Positions 16,479 to 34,700 of a stretch of DNA of 64,000 nt are shown piece by piece. A program made the translations under genes and the position numbers. The notes beneath the pieces are model-generated. The model was not told where the DNA came from. It searched no databases and saw nothing but the letters and a program-made list of their open reading frames with translations. Where the stretch lies: positions 62,001 through 126,000 of the forward strand of contig VFJQ01000023.1 in assembly GCA_009885995.1 (NCBI GenBank), read 5' to 3'. Source of the stretch: Verrucomicrobiota bacterium (GTDB lineage: Bacteria; Verrucomicrobiota; Verrucomicrobiia; Chthoniobacterales; Chthoniobacteraceae). Position 1 is the stretch's first letter; the number at the start of each line of letters is the position of its first letter.

Positions 16479-17717
16479 ATGCCCAAATACATCGAAATGC
16501 CAAAGCTCAGCGACACGATGACCGAGGGGACCCTCGTCAAGTGGCGCAAGAAAGAAGGAGACAAAGTCTCGACCGGCGATGTCCTCGCGGAGATCGAGAC
16601 CGACAAGGCGACGATGGAAATGGAGGCTTTCGACGATGGTGTGCTGCATCAGTTTCTCGTCGCGGAAGGCGCCAAAGTGCCGATCGGTGGCCGGATCGCC
16701 GTGCTCCTCAGCAAGGGTGAGGCGCCGCCGCCGGCTGGCACTCCGATCCCTGAGGCGTCAGCAGCCGCGGCGAAGAGCGCTCCCGCGCCGGCTGCAGTTC
16801 CAGAGCGTAAGGCAGCACCGAAATCAGCAGACCAGGCCACTTCCGGGCGCGTGAAGGCGTCTCCGCTGGCGAAAAAGGTCGCCGCTGGGAAGGGTGTGGA
16901 CTTATCGAAGGTCACCGGCACCGGCCCTGGCGGACGGATCGTCGCCAAGGATGTGGAAGTGGCCGGAAGCGCCGGCCCGCAGGTGGGCGCAGCACCGGCG
17001 GCCATCGTGCCGACGGCTGGCTCGGGAGATCAGCGCATCCCGCTCAGTGGGATGCGCCGGGTGATCGCCGAGCGGTTGCTGGCGAGCAAGACCCAGCTCC
17101 CGCATTTCTACCTCCACATCGAAGTGGACGCCGGCCCGCTGATGAAGACACGCGCGGAACTGAATGTCGTGACCGAAGCAACCGGGGGGCCGAAGCTGAC
17201 CGTCAACGACTTCATCCTCCGTGCGGTGGTCGCCGCGGCGACGCGGGTGCCGGCGGTGAACGCCAGCTTTGCGGGCGACGCGATCATCCAATACAGCAGC
17301 GTGAACCTCTGCGTAGCCGTGGCGGTCGAGGAAGGGCTCGTCACTCCGGTGATCCGCGATGCGCAGCAAAAGTCGCTTCGTGAGATCAGCGAAGCCGTGA
17401 AAGACCTCGCTACCCGCGCCCGCGGCAAGAAGCTCAAGCCCGAGGAATATCAGGGCGGCACCATTACAGTCTCAAACCTCGGAGCTTACGGCATCGAGAG
17501 TTTTTCGGCGATCATCAACCCGCCGCAGGCCGCGATCCTGAGCATCGGCGCGATCGTGAAGAAACCGGTTGTCAACGCGCGGGACGAGATCGTCGTCGGC
17601 CAGCGGATGAGCATCGGGCTGAGCGCGGATCATCGCGTGATCGATGGTGCGGTCGGCGCGAGCTACCTGGCCGAGTTGCGGAAGCTGGTCGAAAACCCGG
17701 CGCTGATGCTCCTGTAG
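16479..17717 (+). CDS. pdhC: Dihydrolipoamide acetyltransferase, E2 of pyruvate dehydrogenase
   Basis: A 412-aa 2-oxoacid dehydrogenase E2. It has one lipoyl domain (residues 1-78, lipoylated Lys43 in ETDKATME), an Ala/Pro-rich linker, an E3/E1-binding domain (about 122-160, ASPLAKKVAAGKGVDL) and a catalytic acyltransferase core. The core starts at IPLSGMRRVIAERL and ends with the active-site ADHRVIDGA (His about 385). The single N-terminal lipoyl domain and the sequence MPKLSDTMTEGTLVKW are typical of the E2p type, which transfers acetyl groups to CoA. The E1 and E3 genes are not adjacent, so it is encoded apart from its complex partners here. No Shine-Dalgarno motif precedes the ATG. Confidence 0.93.
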   Translation: MPKYIEMPKLSDTMTEGTLVKWRKKEGDKVSTGDVLAEIETDKATMEMEAFDDGVLHQFLVAEGAKVPIGGRIAVLLSKGEAPPPAGTPIPEASAAAAKSAPAPAAVPERKAAPKSADQATSGRVKASPLAKKVAAGKGVDLSKVTGTGPGGRIVAKDVEVAGSAGPQVGAAPAAIVPTAGSGDQRIPLSGMRRVIAERLLASKTQLPHFYLHIEVDAGPLMKTRAELNVVTEATGGPKLTVNDFILRAVVAAATRVPAVNASFAGDAIIQYSSVNLCVAVAVEEGLVTPVIRDAQQKSLREISEAVKDLATRARGKKLKPEEYQGGTITVSNLGAYGIESFSAIINPPQAAILSIGAIVKKPVVNARDEIVVGQRMSIGLSADHRVIDGAVGASYLAELRKLVENPALMLL

Positions 17718-18052
17718 GGCGGGTTTAAAACTTTCCAAACATTGGCCTTGCCAAGGCGAAAGGCGACGGCACTTTGCCAATCCGTTTTTCCGCTGGAGTT
17801 CCTGACACGGCTTCATGCGCAGCACCGCCGTTCCGTTGCAGCACACCGTCACTAGCCAAGATTATTTTCGCAGAGATCCCGAGACGCAGAGCTTTCCAGC
17901 AAGGTTCTGCGTCTCGGCGTCTCTGCGTTTTCTTCCCGGCAGGACGGCGCGCAATTAAGGCACCACCACCACCATCACCACCCGTCCGAGTGCTCCGTCG
18001 CGGACCGGGTGAGCAGCGAAACTGACGAGCAAACTGAGCGAATCCATACCCA
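17718..18052. other. 335-bp intergenic region between pdhC and rpoB
   Basis: No credible gene is present; the 83-codon ORF at 17774 has no recognisable features. The region holds the hairpin repeat at 17869-17927 and a short CAC-triplet run at about 17963-17985. It must contain the rpoBC promoter unless transcription reads through from pdhC. I cannot point to a convincing -35/-10 pair. Confidence 0.6.
17869..17927. repeat. Hairpin repeat, CGCAGAG family
   Basis: Arms of about 23 bp pair across a 13-bp loop. The inner 12 bp, CCGAGACGCAGA and TCTGCGTCTCGG, are perfect. The core word CGCAGAG recurs in the element at 52012-52114. Confidence 0.8.
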
Positions 18053-21862
<3,810 letters not shown>

Positions 21863-21901
21863 CCCAACCCGCTTCGCTAACCTCAAACACAGACCACTTA
21901 C

Positions 21902-26041
<4,140 letters not shown>

Positions 26042-26072
26042 ACGCAGCGTTCGCACAGAACAGTTACCGCCA

Positions 26073-26112
26073 CGGGCCGGGAGCACTATGCTTCCGGCCC
26101 GTTGCTTTTTGG
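26073..26112 (+). terminator. Intrinsic terminator of the rpoBC operon
   Basis: CGGGCCGGGAGC pairs with GCTTCCGGCCCG (one wobble) around a 5-nt loop, followed by TTGCTTTTT. It shares the tail GTTGCTTTTTGG with the pilin terminator. Confidence 0.88.
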
Positions 26113-26137
26113 CCGGTCGGCGCCTCACATCTCTCCC

Positions 26138-27565
26138 ATGCCCCGCCTCGTCCTCCTCCTCGCCCTCGCCTTCGCGCTCGCCTTCGCGCTCGCCTTCGCG
26201 CTCGCCTTCGCGCTCGTCTCGCGAGCCGCCGATAAGCCGAACGTTATCATCATCTACGCCGACGACCTCGGCTATGGCGACCTCGGGTGCTACGGCCACC
26301 CGAGCATCCGCACGCCGAACCTCGACCGCATGGCGAGTGAAGGGATGCGCTTCACCGACTTCTACTCCGCGGCGGAAGTCTGCACGCCGAGCCGGGCGGC
26401 GCTGCTGACGGGGCGGTATCCGATCCGGAGCGGGATGTGCCACGAGAAGTTCCGCGTGCTGCGCAGCGTCTCGACCGGGCATCTGCCGCACGAGGAAGTG
26501 ACGCTGGCGGAGCTGTTGAAGGGGCAGGGCTATGCGACGGGATATGTGGGCAAGTGGCATCTCGGCGTGTGGGCGAACAATCCGGCGGGGCATCCGAAGC
26601 ATCACGGGTTCGATTTCGCCTTTGGCCTGCCGCACTCGAATGATATGGACCCGCTGCCGGGGCGAACGAAGGAGGAGGATAACAAGGAGGACCCGGACCA
26701 GAAATTTTGGAACCCGCCGCTGTTCGAGGGCGAGAAGTTGATCGAGCAGCCCGCGGATCAGACGACGCTGACGCGGCGCTACACGGAGCAGGCAGTGAAG
26801 TTCATCGGGGAGAAGAAGGGGGGGGCGTTCTTTCTCTATTTTCCGCACACGTTTCCGCACACGCCGATCTATGCGTCGGAGAAGTTTCGCGGGAAGAGCG
26901 CGCGCGGTCGCTATGGGGACGTGGTGGAGGAGATCGACTGGAGTGTGGGCCAGGTGCTCGACGCGGTGCGCGCGGCGGGGATCGAGAAGAACACGTTCGT
27001 CTTCTTCTCGAGCGACAATGGGCCGTGGCTGATCCGCGGGCTGGCGGGCGGGAGCGCGGGATTGCTGCGCGAGGGGAAGGGATCGACGTGGGAAGGCGGG
27101 ATGCGCGTGCCGGGGATCGCGTGGATGCCGGGCCGCGTGGCTGCGGGCCATGTGTGCCGGGAGGTGGCGACGACGATGGATCTTTTCACGACGTGCGCGA
27201 CGTGGGCCGGGGCGAAGGTGCCGGCGGATCGTGTGATCGACGGGCTGGATATCACGCCGCTGCTCACTGCGAGCGGCACGGTGAAGCGCGAGGCGTTCTT
27301 CTATTATCGGGGCCCGACGCTCTTTGCGGCGCGGGTCGGGAAGTGGAAGGCGCACTATCTCACCCAGCCCGCTTACGGTGCGCCGAAGCCGACCGCGCAT
27401 GAGACACCGCTGCTCTTCGATCTCGGGCGCGATCCCGGCGAGAACATCGACATGGCCGCGCAGCAGCCCGAAGTGCTGCGCGAGATCGCCGCGGCGGTGG
27501 ATAAGCATCGCGCGAATCTTCAACCCGCCCCGACGCAACTCGAAGCCACCATCGCCGCAAAATGA
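26138..27565 (+). CDS. Secreted type I sulfatase (arylsulfatase A-like)
   Basis: The start is set at ATG 26138, which begins a Sec signal peptide; the tracker's earlier start lies inside the rpoC terminator tail. The 475-aa protein contains the metal-site NVIIIYADDLGYGDLG, the formylglycine motif CTPSRAALLTGRYP (Cys about 88), GKWHLG and SSDNGPW. All are hallmarks of alkaline-phosphatase-fold sulfatases that hydrolyse sulfate esters on glycans. It needs a formylglycine-generating enzyme not seen here. The signal peptide is built from four tandem 12-bp repeats encoding LAFA. Its stop overlaps the next start (ATGA), so it is coupled to the pectate-lyase-like gene. The substrate is unknown. Confidence 0.9.
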   Translation: MPRLVLLLALAFALAFALAFALAFALVSRAADKPNVIIIYADDLGYGDLGCYGHPSIRTPNLDRMASEGMRFTDFYSAAEVCTPSRAALLTGRYPIRSGMCHEKFRVLRSVSTGHLPHEEVTLAELLKGQGYATGYVGKWHLGVWANNPAGHPKHHGFDFAFGLPHSNDMDPLPGRTKEEDNKEDPDQKFWNPPLFEGEKLIEQPADQTTLTRRYTEQAVKFIGEKKGGAFFLYFPHTFPHTPIYASEKFRGKSARGRYGDVVEEIDWSVGQVLDAVRAAGIEKNTFVFFSSDNGPWLIRGLAGGSAGLLREGKGSTWEGGMRVPGIAWMPGRVAAGHVCREVATTMDLFTTCATWAGAKVPADRVIDGLDITPLLTASGTVKREAFFYYRGPTLFAARVGKWKAHYLTQPAYGAPKPTAHETPLLFDLGRDPGENIDMAAQQPEVLREIAAAVDKHRANLQPAPTQLEATIAAK

Positions 27566-28824
27566 AACCGCTCGCCTTTCTCCTCCTCGCTCTCACCGCA
27601 CACGCCGCTGACGCGCCGTGGAAGTGGCAGTCCGCGCTCGTGCCCGACGCGGGCATCGACCTCGACGCCGCGCAGATCGTGCGCGTCACGTCGCTGCGCA
27701 CGAAGGGCGACGGCACTTTTCGCGACGCGCTGAAAATCAAGGGGCCGAAGCTCATCGTCTTCGAGGTCGGCGGCGTGATCGATCTCGATATGCAGCCGAT
27801 CAGCCTCGACGAGCCGGACTGCTTCGTAGCTGGGCAGACGGCGCCCGCGCCGGGCATCACCTTCATTCGCGGTGGGCTGCGCTTGCGCGGCGATCGCGTG
27901 GTCTTACAGCACCTGCGTGTGCGTCCCGGCGACGCAGGGCAGCCGAAGAAGAGCGGCTGGGATCCCGACGGCATCAGCACCAGCGGCGGGCCGCAGGATG
28001 TGTGGATCGACCATTGCTCGTCCACGTGGGCGATCGACGAAGCGATCTCGGCCTCCACTTACAAATCGCCCACCGGCGAGCCCGTGCGCCGTGTCTTCAT
28101 CCGCGATTGCATCATCGGCCCCGGCCTCGACAACGCCACCCACAGCAAAGGCCCGCACGCGAAAGGCACGCTCGTCTTCGGCGGCACGCAGCACGTCGCG
28201 ATCGTCGGCAATCTCTACACGAGCAACGTCGAGCGGAACCCCGTCTTCCAGCCTGGCACCTCCGGTGTCGTCGTGAACAACGTGATCGCCAATCCCGGCC
28301 AGCGCGCCATCCACGCGCACAGCGCCGACGCGGAACTGGGCAAGGAAGGCGCGAATCCGCGCATCGCCGTGGTCGGCAACGTGGTGCTCTTTGGGGAGAA
28401 GACGAAGAAGACGGCGGGCGTCCTCGAGGGGACGGCCGACGCGTATGTGAAAGACAACGAAGGCTACGACTGGCTTGGGCAGCCGATCCGCGAATTGCGC
28501 GAGCCGCTCACGTCCACCGTGCTGCCACAACCGCCCGTCTGGCCCGAGGGACTCAAGCCAGTCAGCACTACCGCCGCGCTGTGGCACGTCGCGCGTTTTG
28601 CCGGCGCGCGGCCCGCGGAGCGCGACGAGATCGACACGCGCATCGTGCGCGAAGCGCTCACCGGTGCGGCGAAGATCATCGACAGCCAGGAGGAAGTCGG
28701 TGGTTACCCGAGGCACGAGCCGACGACGCGCAAGCTGGACGTGCCGGACAAGGACCGCCGCGCCTGGCTCGAGAAGCTCGCGCGTGAAGTGACCTTCGGC
28801 GCAGACGTTCCCCAAAAACAATGA
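27562..28824 (+). CDS. Secreted pectate-lyase-like right-handed beta-helix protein
   Basis: A 420-aa protein with a signal peptide (MKPLAFLLLALTAHA, cleavage near ADA). The core matches PL1-type pectate lyases: an early FRDALKIKGPKLIVFEVGG strand, then ITFIRGGLRLRGDRVVLQHLRVRPGD and VWIDHCSSTWAIDEAIS (the WxDHxS region near residue 148), followed by repeated beta-helix turns (NLYTSNVERNPVF). It probably cleaves an acidic polysaccharide by beta-elimination outside the cytoplasm. It overlaps both sulfatases by 4 bp, which suggests that the polysaccharide is sulfated. The precise substrate is inferred. Confidence 0.82.
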   Translation: MKPLAFLLLALTAHAADAPWKWQSALVPDAGIDLDAAQIVRVTSLRTKGDGTFRDALKIKGPKLIVFEVGGVIDLDMQPISLDEPDCFVAGQTAPAPGITFIRGGLRLRGDRVVLQHLRVRPGDAGQPKKSGWDPDGISTSGGPQDVWIDHCSSTWAIDEAISASTYKSPTGEPVRRVFIRDCIIGPGLDNATHSKGPHAKGTLVFGGTQHVAIVGNLYTSNVERNPVFQPGTSGVVVNNVIANPGQRAIHAHSADAELGKEGANPRIAVVGNVVLFGEKTKKTAGVLEGTADAYVKDNEGYDWLGQPIRELREPLTSTVLPQPPVWPEGLKPVSTTAALWHVARFAGARPAERDEIDTRIVREALTGAAKIIDSQEEVGGYPRHEPTTRKLDVPDKDRRAWLEKLAREVTFGADVPQKQ

Positions 28825-30245
28825 TCCGTCCCATCGTCGTCCTGCTCGTCCTCTTCGCCACGCTCACGCGTGCCGCGGACAAGCCGAACATCCTTTTCAT
28901 CCTCGCCGACGATCTCGGCTGGAGCGACCTGAGCTGCTACGGCCACCCGATTCTCAAGACACCGAACATCGACCGGCTCGCGAAAGAGGGGACGCTCTTC
29001 ACGCAGTTCTACGTGAATGGATCGGTCTGCTCGCCGAGCCGCTCGGCGTTCTTCACCGGGCAGTATCCGGCGCGGAACCGCATCCACGGCCACTACGCGA
29101 CGCCGGAGCAAAACACGGCGCGTGGCATGACGCAGTTCCTCGATCCGAAAGTGCCGAACGTGCCGACGCTGCTCAAGCAAGCCGGCTACAAGACCGCGCA
29201 CATCGGCAAGTGGCACCTCAGCAGTAACTCCGGCGGGCCGGAGCCGGGCGCCTACGGTTTCGACTTCGTCGGCAGCGGCGAACGCGGCGGTGCGGACGGG
29301 CCGAGCGAGGATCCGTTCTATCGCGCGAAGTCGTCGGCGCTGTTTGTCGATGAGGCGATCGGCTTCATCCGAGAGCACAAGGCCGGGCCGTTTTATCTCC
29401 AGCTCTGGACGCTCGTGCCGCACGCAACTTTGAATCCGACACCCGAGCAGATGAAGCCGTTCGCGAACCAGCGCGCGGGTGGGAAAGACTTCCCGCATGC
29501 GAGCGCCGCGCAGGTTTTCTACAGCTCCGTCGCCGACCTCGACGCGCAGCTCGGCCGGCTCTTCACCGCACTCGACGAGCTGAATCTCGCCGACAACACG
29601 CTCATCCTTTTCAGCAGCGACAACGGCCCCGAGGATATCCACGTGAAGAACGCCGGCCACAGCGGCGTCGGCAGTGCGGGGCCATTCCGCGGGCGCAAGC
29701 GCAGCCTCTACGAGGGCGGCATCCGCGTGCCCGGCCTCGTCCGCTGGCCCGGTCACGTGCCGGCGGGGAAGATCGACGACACCGCGATCGTCGCGGGTGT
29801 CGATTGGCTGCCGACGGTTTGCAAACTCGCGGGCGTCGCGATCCCGAAAGATCACGCGCTCGACGGCGAAGACGCGAGCGACGTGCTGCTCGGCGCGAGT
29901 CGCCCGCGCACGCGACCGCTCATGTGGGAGTGGCGCTTCCGCATCATGGGCGAGCCCTTTCACCAGAGCCCGCAGCTCGCGATCCGCGACGGCGACTGGA
30001 AGCTGCTGATGAACCCCGACCGCACGCGCACCGAACTCTACGAGATCAAACGCGACCCGACGCAACTCGACAACGTGGCCGAGCATCACGCCGACATCGT
30101 CGCGCGCCTGAGTGAGCCGCTGCTCGCGTGGTCGAAGTCGCTCGCACCCGGCCCGCGCGACCCCGGCGCCGGCGAGATGAAAGCACCGTGGCCCGGCCAG
30201 CCGAAAGGCGAGCCCGCGGCTCGAAAGGCCGGAGCGAACAAGTGA
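28821..30245 (+). CDS. Secreted type I sulfatase
   Basis: A 474-aa sulfatase with a signal peptide (MIRPIVVLLVLFATLTRAA). It has NILFILADDLGWSDLSCYG, the formylglycine motif CSPSRSAFFTGQYP (Cys about 72), GKWHLSS and FSSDNGPE. It has the same fold as the sulfatase at 26138 but is divergent, so it likely cuts a different sulfate position. It begins in an ATGA overlap with the lyase-like gene and ends in a GTGA overlap with the propeller-like gene, so four genes form one tightly coupled degradation operon. Cys-type maturation requires an unlinked formylglycine-generating enzyme. Confidence 0.9.
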   Translation: MIRPIVVLLVLFATLTRAADKPNILFILADDLGWSDLSCYGHPILKTPNIDRLAKEGTLFTQFYVNGSVCSPSRSAFFTGQYPARNRIHGHYATPEQNTARGMTQFLDPKVPNVPTLLKQAGYKTAHIGKWHLSSNSGGPEPGAYGFDFVGSGERGGADGPSEDPFYRAKSSALFVDEAIGFIREHKAGPFYLQLWTLVPHATLNPTPEQMKPFANQRAGGKDFPHASAAQVFYSSVADLDAQLGRLFTALDELNLADNTLILFSSDNGPEDIHVKNAGHSGVGSAGPFRGRKRSLYEGGIRVPGLVRWPGHVPAGKIDDTAIVAGVDWLPTVCKLAGVAIPKDHALDGEDASDVLLGASRPRTRPLMWEWRFRIMGEPFHQSPQLAIRDGDWKLLMNPDRTRTELYEIKRDPTQLDNVAEHHADIVARLSEPLLAWSKSLAPGPRDPGAGEMKAPWPGQPKGEPAARKAGANK

Positions 30246-31741
30246 TTAACTTCCGCGCTTTTTCCATCGCGTGCCTGCTGCCTCTCGTCGCAGCCGCCGC
30301 TCAGCCATTCTGCATCGAGGTGCTCGACGAATCGACCGGCCGCGGCGTGCCGCTGGTGGAACTCGAGACGATGGATAATCAACTCTACGTCACCGACAGC
30401 GCAGGCCGCGTGGCTTTCGACGAAGCCGGGCAGATGGGCGTGCCGGTGTGGTTCTCGATGCGCACGCACGGCTATGACCTGCCGATCGACGGCTTCGGCA
30501 TGACTGGCCAGCGCTTCACTCCGCAGCCGGGCGGGAAGGCGACGCTCAAGATCAAGCGGCGCAACATCGCCGAGCGGCTCGTGCGGCTGACCGGGCAGGG
30601 CATCTATCGCGACACCGTGCTGCTCGGCGAGAAGCCGCCGCTCGCTGAGCCGTTGAGCAACGGCGGCGTGGTCGGGTCGGATTCGGTGCAGGCTGTCGTC
30701 TATCGCGGGCGCATCTTCTGGCTGTGGGGCGACACGATGCGGATGTCGTATCCGCTCGGAAATTTTCGCACGACCTGCGCGTGGTCGGAACTGCCGGGGA
30801 AAGGAGGGCTGCCGCCGGAGCAAGGCGTGAATTTCCGCTACTTTACCGCGCCCGACGGCTTCGCGAAGGAGATGTGCCCGCTCGAGCGTAAGGACGGCGT
30901 CGTGTGGCTTTTCGGCCTCGCAGTCGTGCGCGACGAATCCGGCGCCGAGCGGCTGATCGCTCACTACGCGCGTCGGCAAGGTTTGGAAAAGCAGCACGAA
31001 CACGGCATCGCGATCTTCAACGACGAGAAGGAAATCTTCGAGCGCGCGATCGAGTTGCCGGCGGGTGAAACGTGGCGCTTCCCACGTGGTCGCGTGACGC
31101 CGGTGCGCGAGGGCGAAGTCGATTACCTCTACTCCGGCGAGGCCGGACTGTGCGTGCGTGTGCCTGCGCGCCTGCGCGACGTATGCGACCCGGCGAGCTA
31201 CGAGGCGTGGACCTGCGCGCGCGAGGGCAAGCCGCAGCGCCGCGCGGATGGCTCGCTCGATTTTGTGTGGCGCAAGGATTCCGCGCCGGTCGAATCGCCG
31301 GAGGAAATGAAGTGGCTGAAAGCCCGCCTCATCAAGCCCGAGGAGTGCCGGGTCACACCGGAAGATGTCGCGACAAAGGAGCGCGTATCGCTGCACGAAG
31401 GCAGCGTGCGCTGGAACGAACACCGGCGTCGCTGGGTGCTCATCGCCGTGCAGCACGGCGGCAAGCCGTCGTTCCTCGGCGAGGTCTGGTATGCCGAAGC
31501 GACCGCTCCGACCGGCCCGTGGACACGCGCCGTGAAGATCGTCACGCACGACCGCTACTCCTTCTACAATCCCGCCCAGCACGCCTTTTTCGACGAGGAC
31601 GGTGGGCGGCTGATCTACTTCGAGGGCACCTACACCTACACCTTCTCCCGCCGCGAAGGCCGCACGCCTCGCTACGACTACAACCAGATGCTCTATCGGC
31701 TCGACCTCGACGATCCACGGCTGAAGGACGCGCAGCAGTAG
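30242..31741 (+). CDS. Secreted protein, N-terminal beta-sandwich plus five-bladed propeller-like domain (GH43/DUF4185-like)
   Basis: The start is GTG 30242, overlapping the sulfatase stop (GTGA); the tracker's start at 30128 lies inside the sulfatase. The 499-aa protein has a signal peptide (INFRAFSIACLLPLVAAAA), then a carboxypeptidase-regulatory-like sandwich (about 25-115). The rest is a repeated beta pattern (VVYRGRIFWLWGDTMRM, EVDYLYSGEAGLCV, LGEVWYAEATAPTGPW) resembling five-bladed propellers of glycosidases and DUF4185 proteins. No catalytic residues can be named with confidence. The operon context implies a role in binding or hydrolysing the same sulfated glycan. Confidence 0.6.
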   Translation: MINFRAFSIACLLPLVAAAAQPFCIEVLDESTGRGVPLVELETMDNQLYVTDSAGRVAFDEAGQMGVPVWFSMRTHGYDLPIDGFGMTGQRFTPQPGGKATLKIKRRNIAERLVRLTGQGIYRDTVLLGEKPPLAEPLSNGGVVGSDSVQAVVYRGRIFWLWGDTMRMSYPLGNFRTTCAWSELPGKGGLPPEQGVNFRYFTAPDGFAKEMCPLERKDGVVWLFGLAVVRDESGAERLIAHYARRQGLEKQHEHGIAIFNDEKEIFERAIELPAGETWRFPRGRVTPVREGEVDYLYSGEAGLCVRVPARLRDVCDPASYEAWTCAREGKPQRRADGSLDFVWRKDSAPVESPEEMKWLKARLIKPEECRVTPEDVATKERVSLHEGSVRWNEHRRRWVLIAVQHGGKPSFLGEVWYAEATAPTGPWTRAVKIVTHDRYSFYNPAQHAFFDEDGGRLIYFEGTYTYTFSRREGRTPRYDYNQMLYRLDLDDPRLKDAQQ

Positions 31742-31778
31742 CCAAGATTCGCCGGCTCGCGCGGGTTGTCCCCGCACC

Positions 31779-34700
31779 ATGAAGCCGCTGCTTCGCTCCC
31801 TCCTCGCTCTCGCCGTGTCGTCCGCTTTCGCCGCGGACGCGAACCGCCTCACGTATCTCGACGACTCGTCGCCGTTCTGGCCCACGTCGCAGTCACCGAA
31901 ATTCACCACGCCGCAATGGGTCGGCGAACCGGGCGTCGATGCGGTCGTCGTGCTCGCGATCGACGACATGCGCGAGCCGGCGAAATACGAAGCCTTCCTC
32001 CGCCCGATCCTCGACCGGCTGAAACGAATCGAACCCGCCCATGGCGGCGATGGCCGCGCGCCGGTGAGCATCATGACGAACGTCGTGCAACCCGACGATC
32101 CGCAGCTTGCGGCGTGGCTGAAGGAAGGCCTCTCGCTCGAAGTCCACACGCTCGCGCATCCGTGCCCGTGCCTTGGCAAGATGTCGCTCGACGACGCGGC
32201 GAAGACTTACCACGGCGGCGTGGATCTGCTCGCGAGCGTGCCGGGGAACAAGCCCGTCGCCTTCCGCATGCCCTGCTGCGACTCGATGAACTCGGCGAGC
32301 CCGCGCTTCTTCTCGGAAATCTTCCCGCGGGCGAGCGAGAAGGGGAACACGCTCGCGATCGACTCGTCGGTCTTCACGCTGCCGCCGGGCGAGCGGTTCG
32401 CGAAATACTTCCCGGCCGAGCTGCGCCCGCCGATGAAGAAGACGCTCGGCGATTACGCGGGGTTCATCGACGATTACCCGTATCCCTACGTGATCGGCGG
32501 CAAGTGCTGGGAGTTCCCGTGCATCGTGCCGAGCGACTGGGAAGCGTTCAACCTGCTCGGCGCGAAGTCGGCGACGATGCTCGACGACTGGAAGGCCGCG
32601 CTGGATCGGATCGTGCAGCAGCAAGGCGTCTTCACCGCCGTCTTCCATCCGCACGGCTGGAGCGGGCCGGAGCAGTGGATCGAGTTCATCGACTACGTGG
32701 AGCAGACCTACGGCAAGCGCGTGAAGTTCCTCAACTTCCGCGAAGCGCTCGAGCGGCTGGAAAAGAACGCGCTCGCCGGTCGCACGCTCAGCACGAAACT
32801 CGGACCCGACAACGGCGTGCGCCTGCTCGACGTGAACGCGGACGGTTTCATGGACGTGGTGATCGGCGCGGCAAATCAGCCCGTGACGCGCGTGTGGAAG
32901 CCGAAAGAGCAGCGCTGGAGCGAGACGGCGACACCCGCGAACTTCGTCCGCTTCGGTGACGATGGCGGGATGCGGACGAAGGTCGCGCTCGGCATCGCGC
33001 GGAAATCCGGCGAGCCGACGCTCTTCGCGCCGGGCAAGGCGTGGACGTATCGCGACGGCGGCGCGTGGCAGTCGGACGAGGCGTTCGCTCGCAGTCTGCC
33101 TGACGCGGCGCAGATTCGCTTCCGCGATTTCGACAATGACGGCGTGTGCGAAGCGCTGACGAACGACGGCATCTTCGCATGGAGCGAGAAGGACGCGCGC
33201 TGGCAGCCTGCCGACTACGCCTTGCCGCCGGACTGCGCGCCGTTCGACACACGCGGCGGCGACAACGGCCTGCGCTTCGTCGATCTCAACGGCGATGGCT
33301 TCGACGACGTGATCCAATCGAACGACGCGGGTTACGCGGCCTATCTCTGGGCTGGCGTCGTGAAGGCGAACCTCGGCTGGAAGCACGGCTGGCCGCACCT
33401 CGTGCGCAAAGGTCCCGCCGATGCGAATGCAAAGGTCCTGCCGTTCGTGCGCGACGGGCGCAACAACGGCGCGTGGTTCCATCGCGGCTCGATCGTGTGG
33501 CAAAACGAAGCGGTCGCGACACCCGGCGCGGAGTCGGTCAGCCGCACGTTCAAGGACATCATCGCCTTCGACGTGCCGCCGGATCGGTCGCCGCAGGAGT
33601 CGCTCGCCGCGCTGCGGCCGCGACCCGGCTTCACGGTCGAACTCGTCGCCGCCGAGCCGCTCATCGAAAGCCCCGCGGCGTTCGAATGGGATGCGCAAGG
33701 CCGGCTCTGGGTCGTCGAGATGCGCGACTATCCGCTCGGCATCGATGGGAAAGGCAAAGTCGGCGGCGTGGTGAAGATCCTCACGGATACCGACGGCGAC
33801 GGCCGCTATGACAAGGCCGACACGTTCCTCGATGGCCTCGCGTATCCCACCGGCCTGCTGCCGTGGCGCAATGGCGTGCTGCTCGCCGCTTCCGCCGACA
33901 TCCTCTTCGCCGCCGACACGAACGGCGACGGTCGCGCCGACGAGAAGCGCGTGGTCTTCACCGGCTTCAAGGAAGGCAATCAGCAGCACCGGCAGAACGG
34001 CTACGAGTGGGGTCTCGATGGCTGGGTCTATGGTGCGAATGGCGACAGCGGCGGCGAGGTGAACGGCGTGAGCATCAGCAGTCGCGACTTCCGCTTCCGG
34101 CCAGACACGGGCGAGTTCGAGGCGGAGAGCGGGCAGACGCAATTCGGCCGGCGGCGCGACGACTGGGGGAACTGGTTCGGCAACAACAACTCGAAGTGGC
34201 TCTGGCACTACACGATCGACGATCGCTACCTGCGGCGGAACCCGAAGCTCGCTGTGAAGACGACGAAGCAGATGCTCGCGGAATATCCCGATTCGACGCG
34301 CGTATTTCCCGTGAGCGAGCTGCCGATCCGCTTCAATCAGCCACAGTCGCTCGGGCATCTCACCAGCGGTTGCAGCCCGGCGCTATATCGCGACGAGCTG
34401 TTCGGGCCCGCGTTCGCGACGAGCGCGTTCGTCGCCGAGCCGGTGCACAACGTGGTGCATCGCGAAGTGCTCACGCCAGACGGCGCGACCTTCACGAGCA
34501 AGCGCGCGGACGACGAGCAGGACCGCGAATTCCTCGCGAGCACCGATCCGTGGTTCCGCCCCGTGCATTTGAAAACCGGGCCCGACGGCGCGCTCTACGT
34601 CGCGGACTTCCATCGCTTCGCGCTCGAGCATCCCGAGTGGATCGCGCCCGAGACGCAGAGTCGCCTCGACCTCCGCGCCGGTGCAGACAAGGGCCGCATC

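Noticed and set aside
16376-16720. 114-codon ORF overlapping the start of pdhC
   Set aside because: A shadow of the lipoyl domain in another frame, beginning inside the pilin terminator.
17774-18025. 83-codon ORF before rpoB
   Set aside because: It contains the hairpin repeat and a CAC run. There is no start signal and no family resemblance.
31893-34358. 821-codon antisense ORF opposite the NodB/PVC-heme gene
   Set aside because: A composition shadow. The + strand frame has clear domains and a signal peptide.
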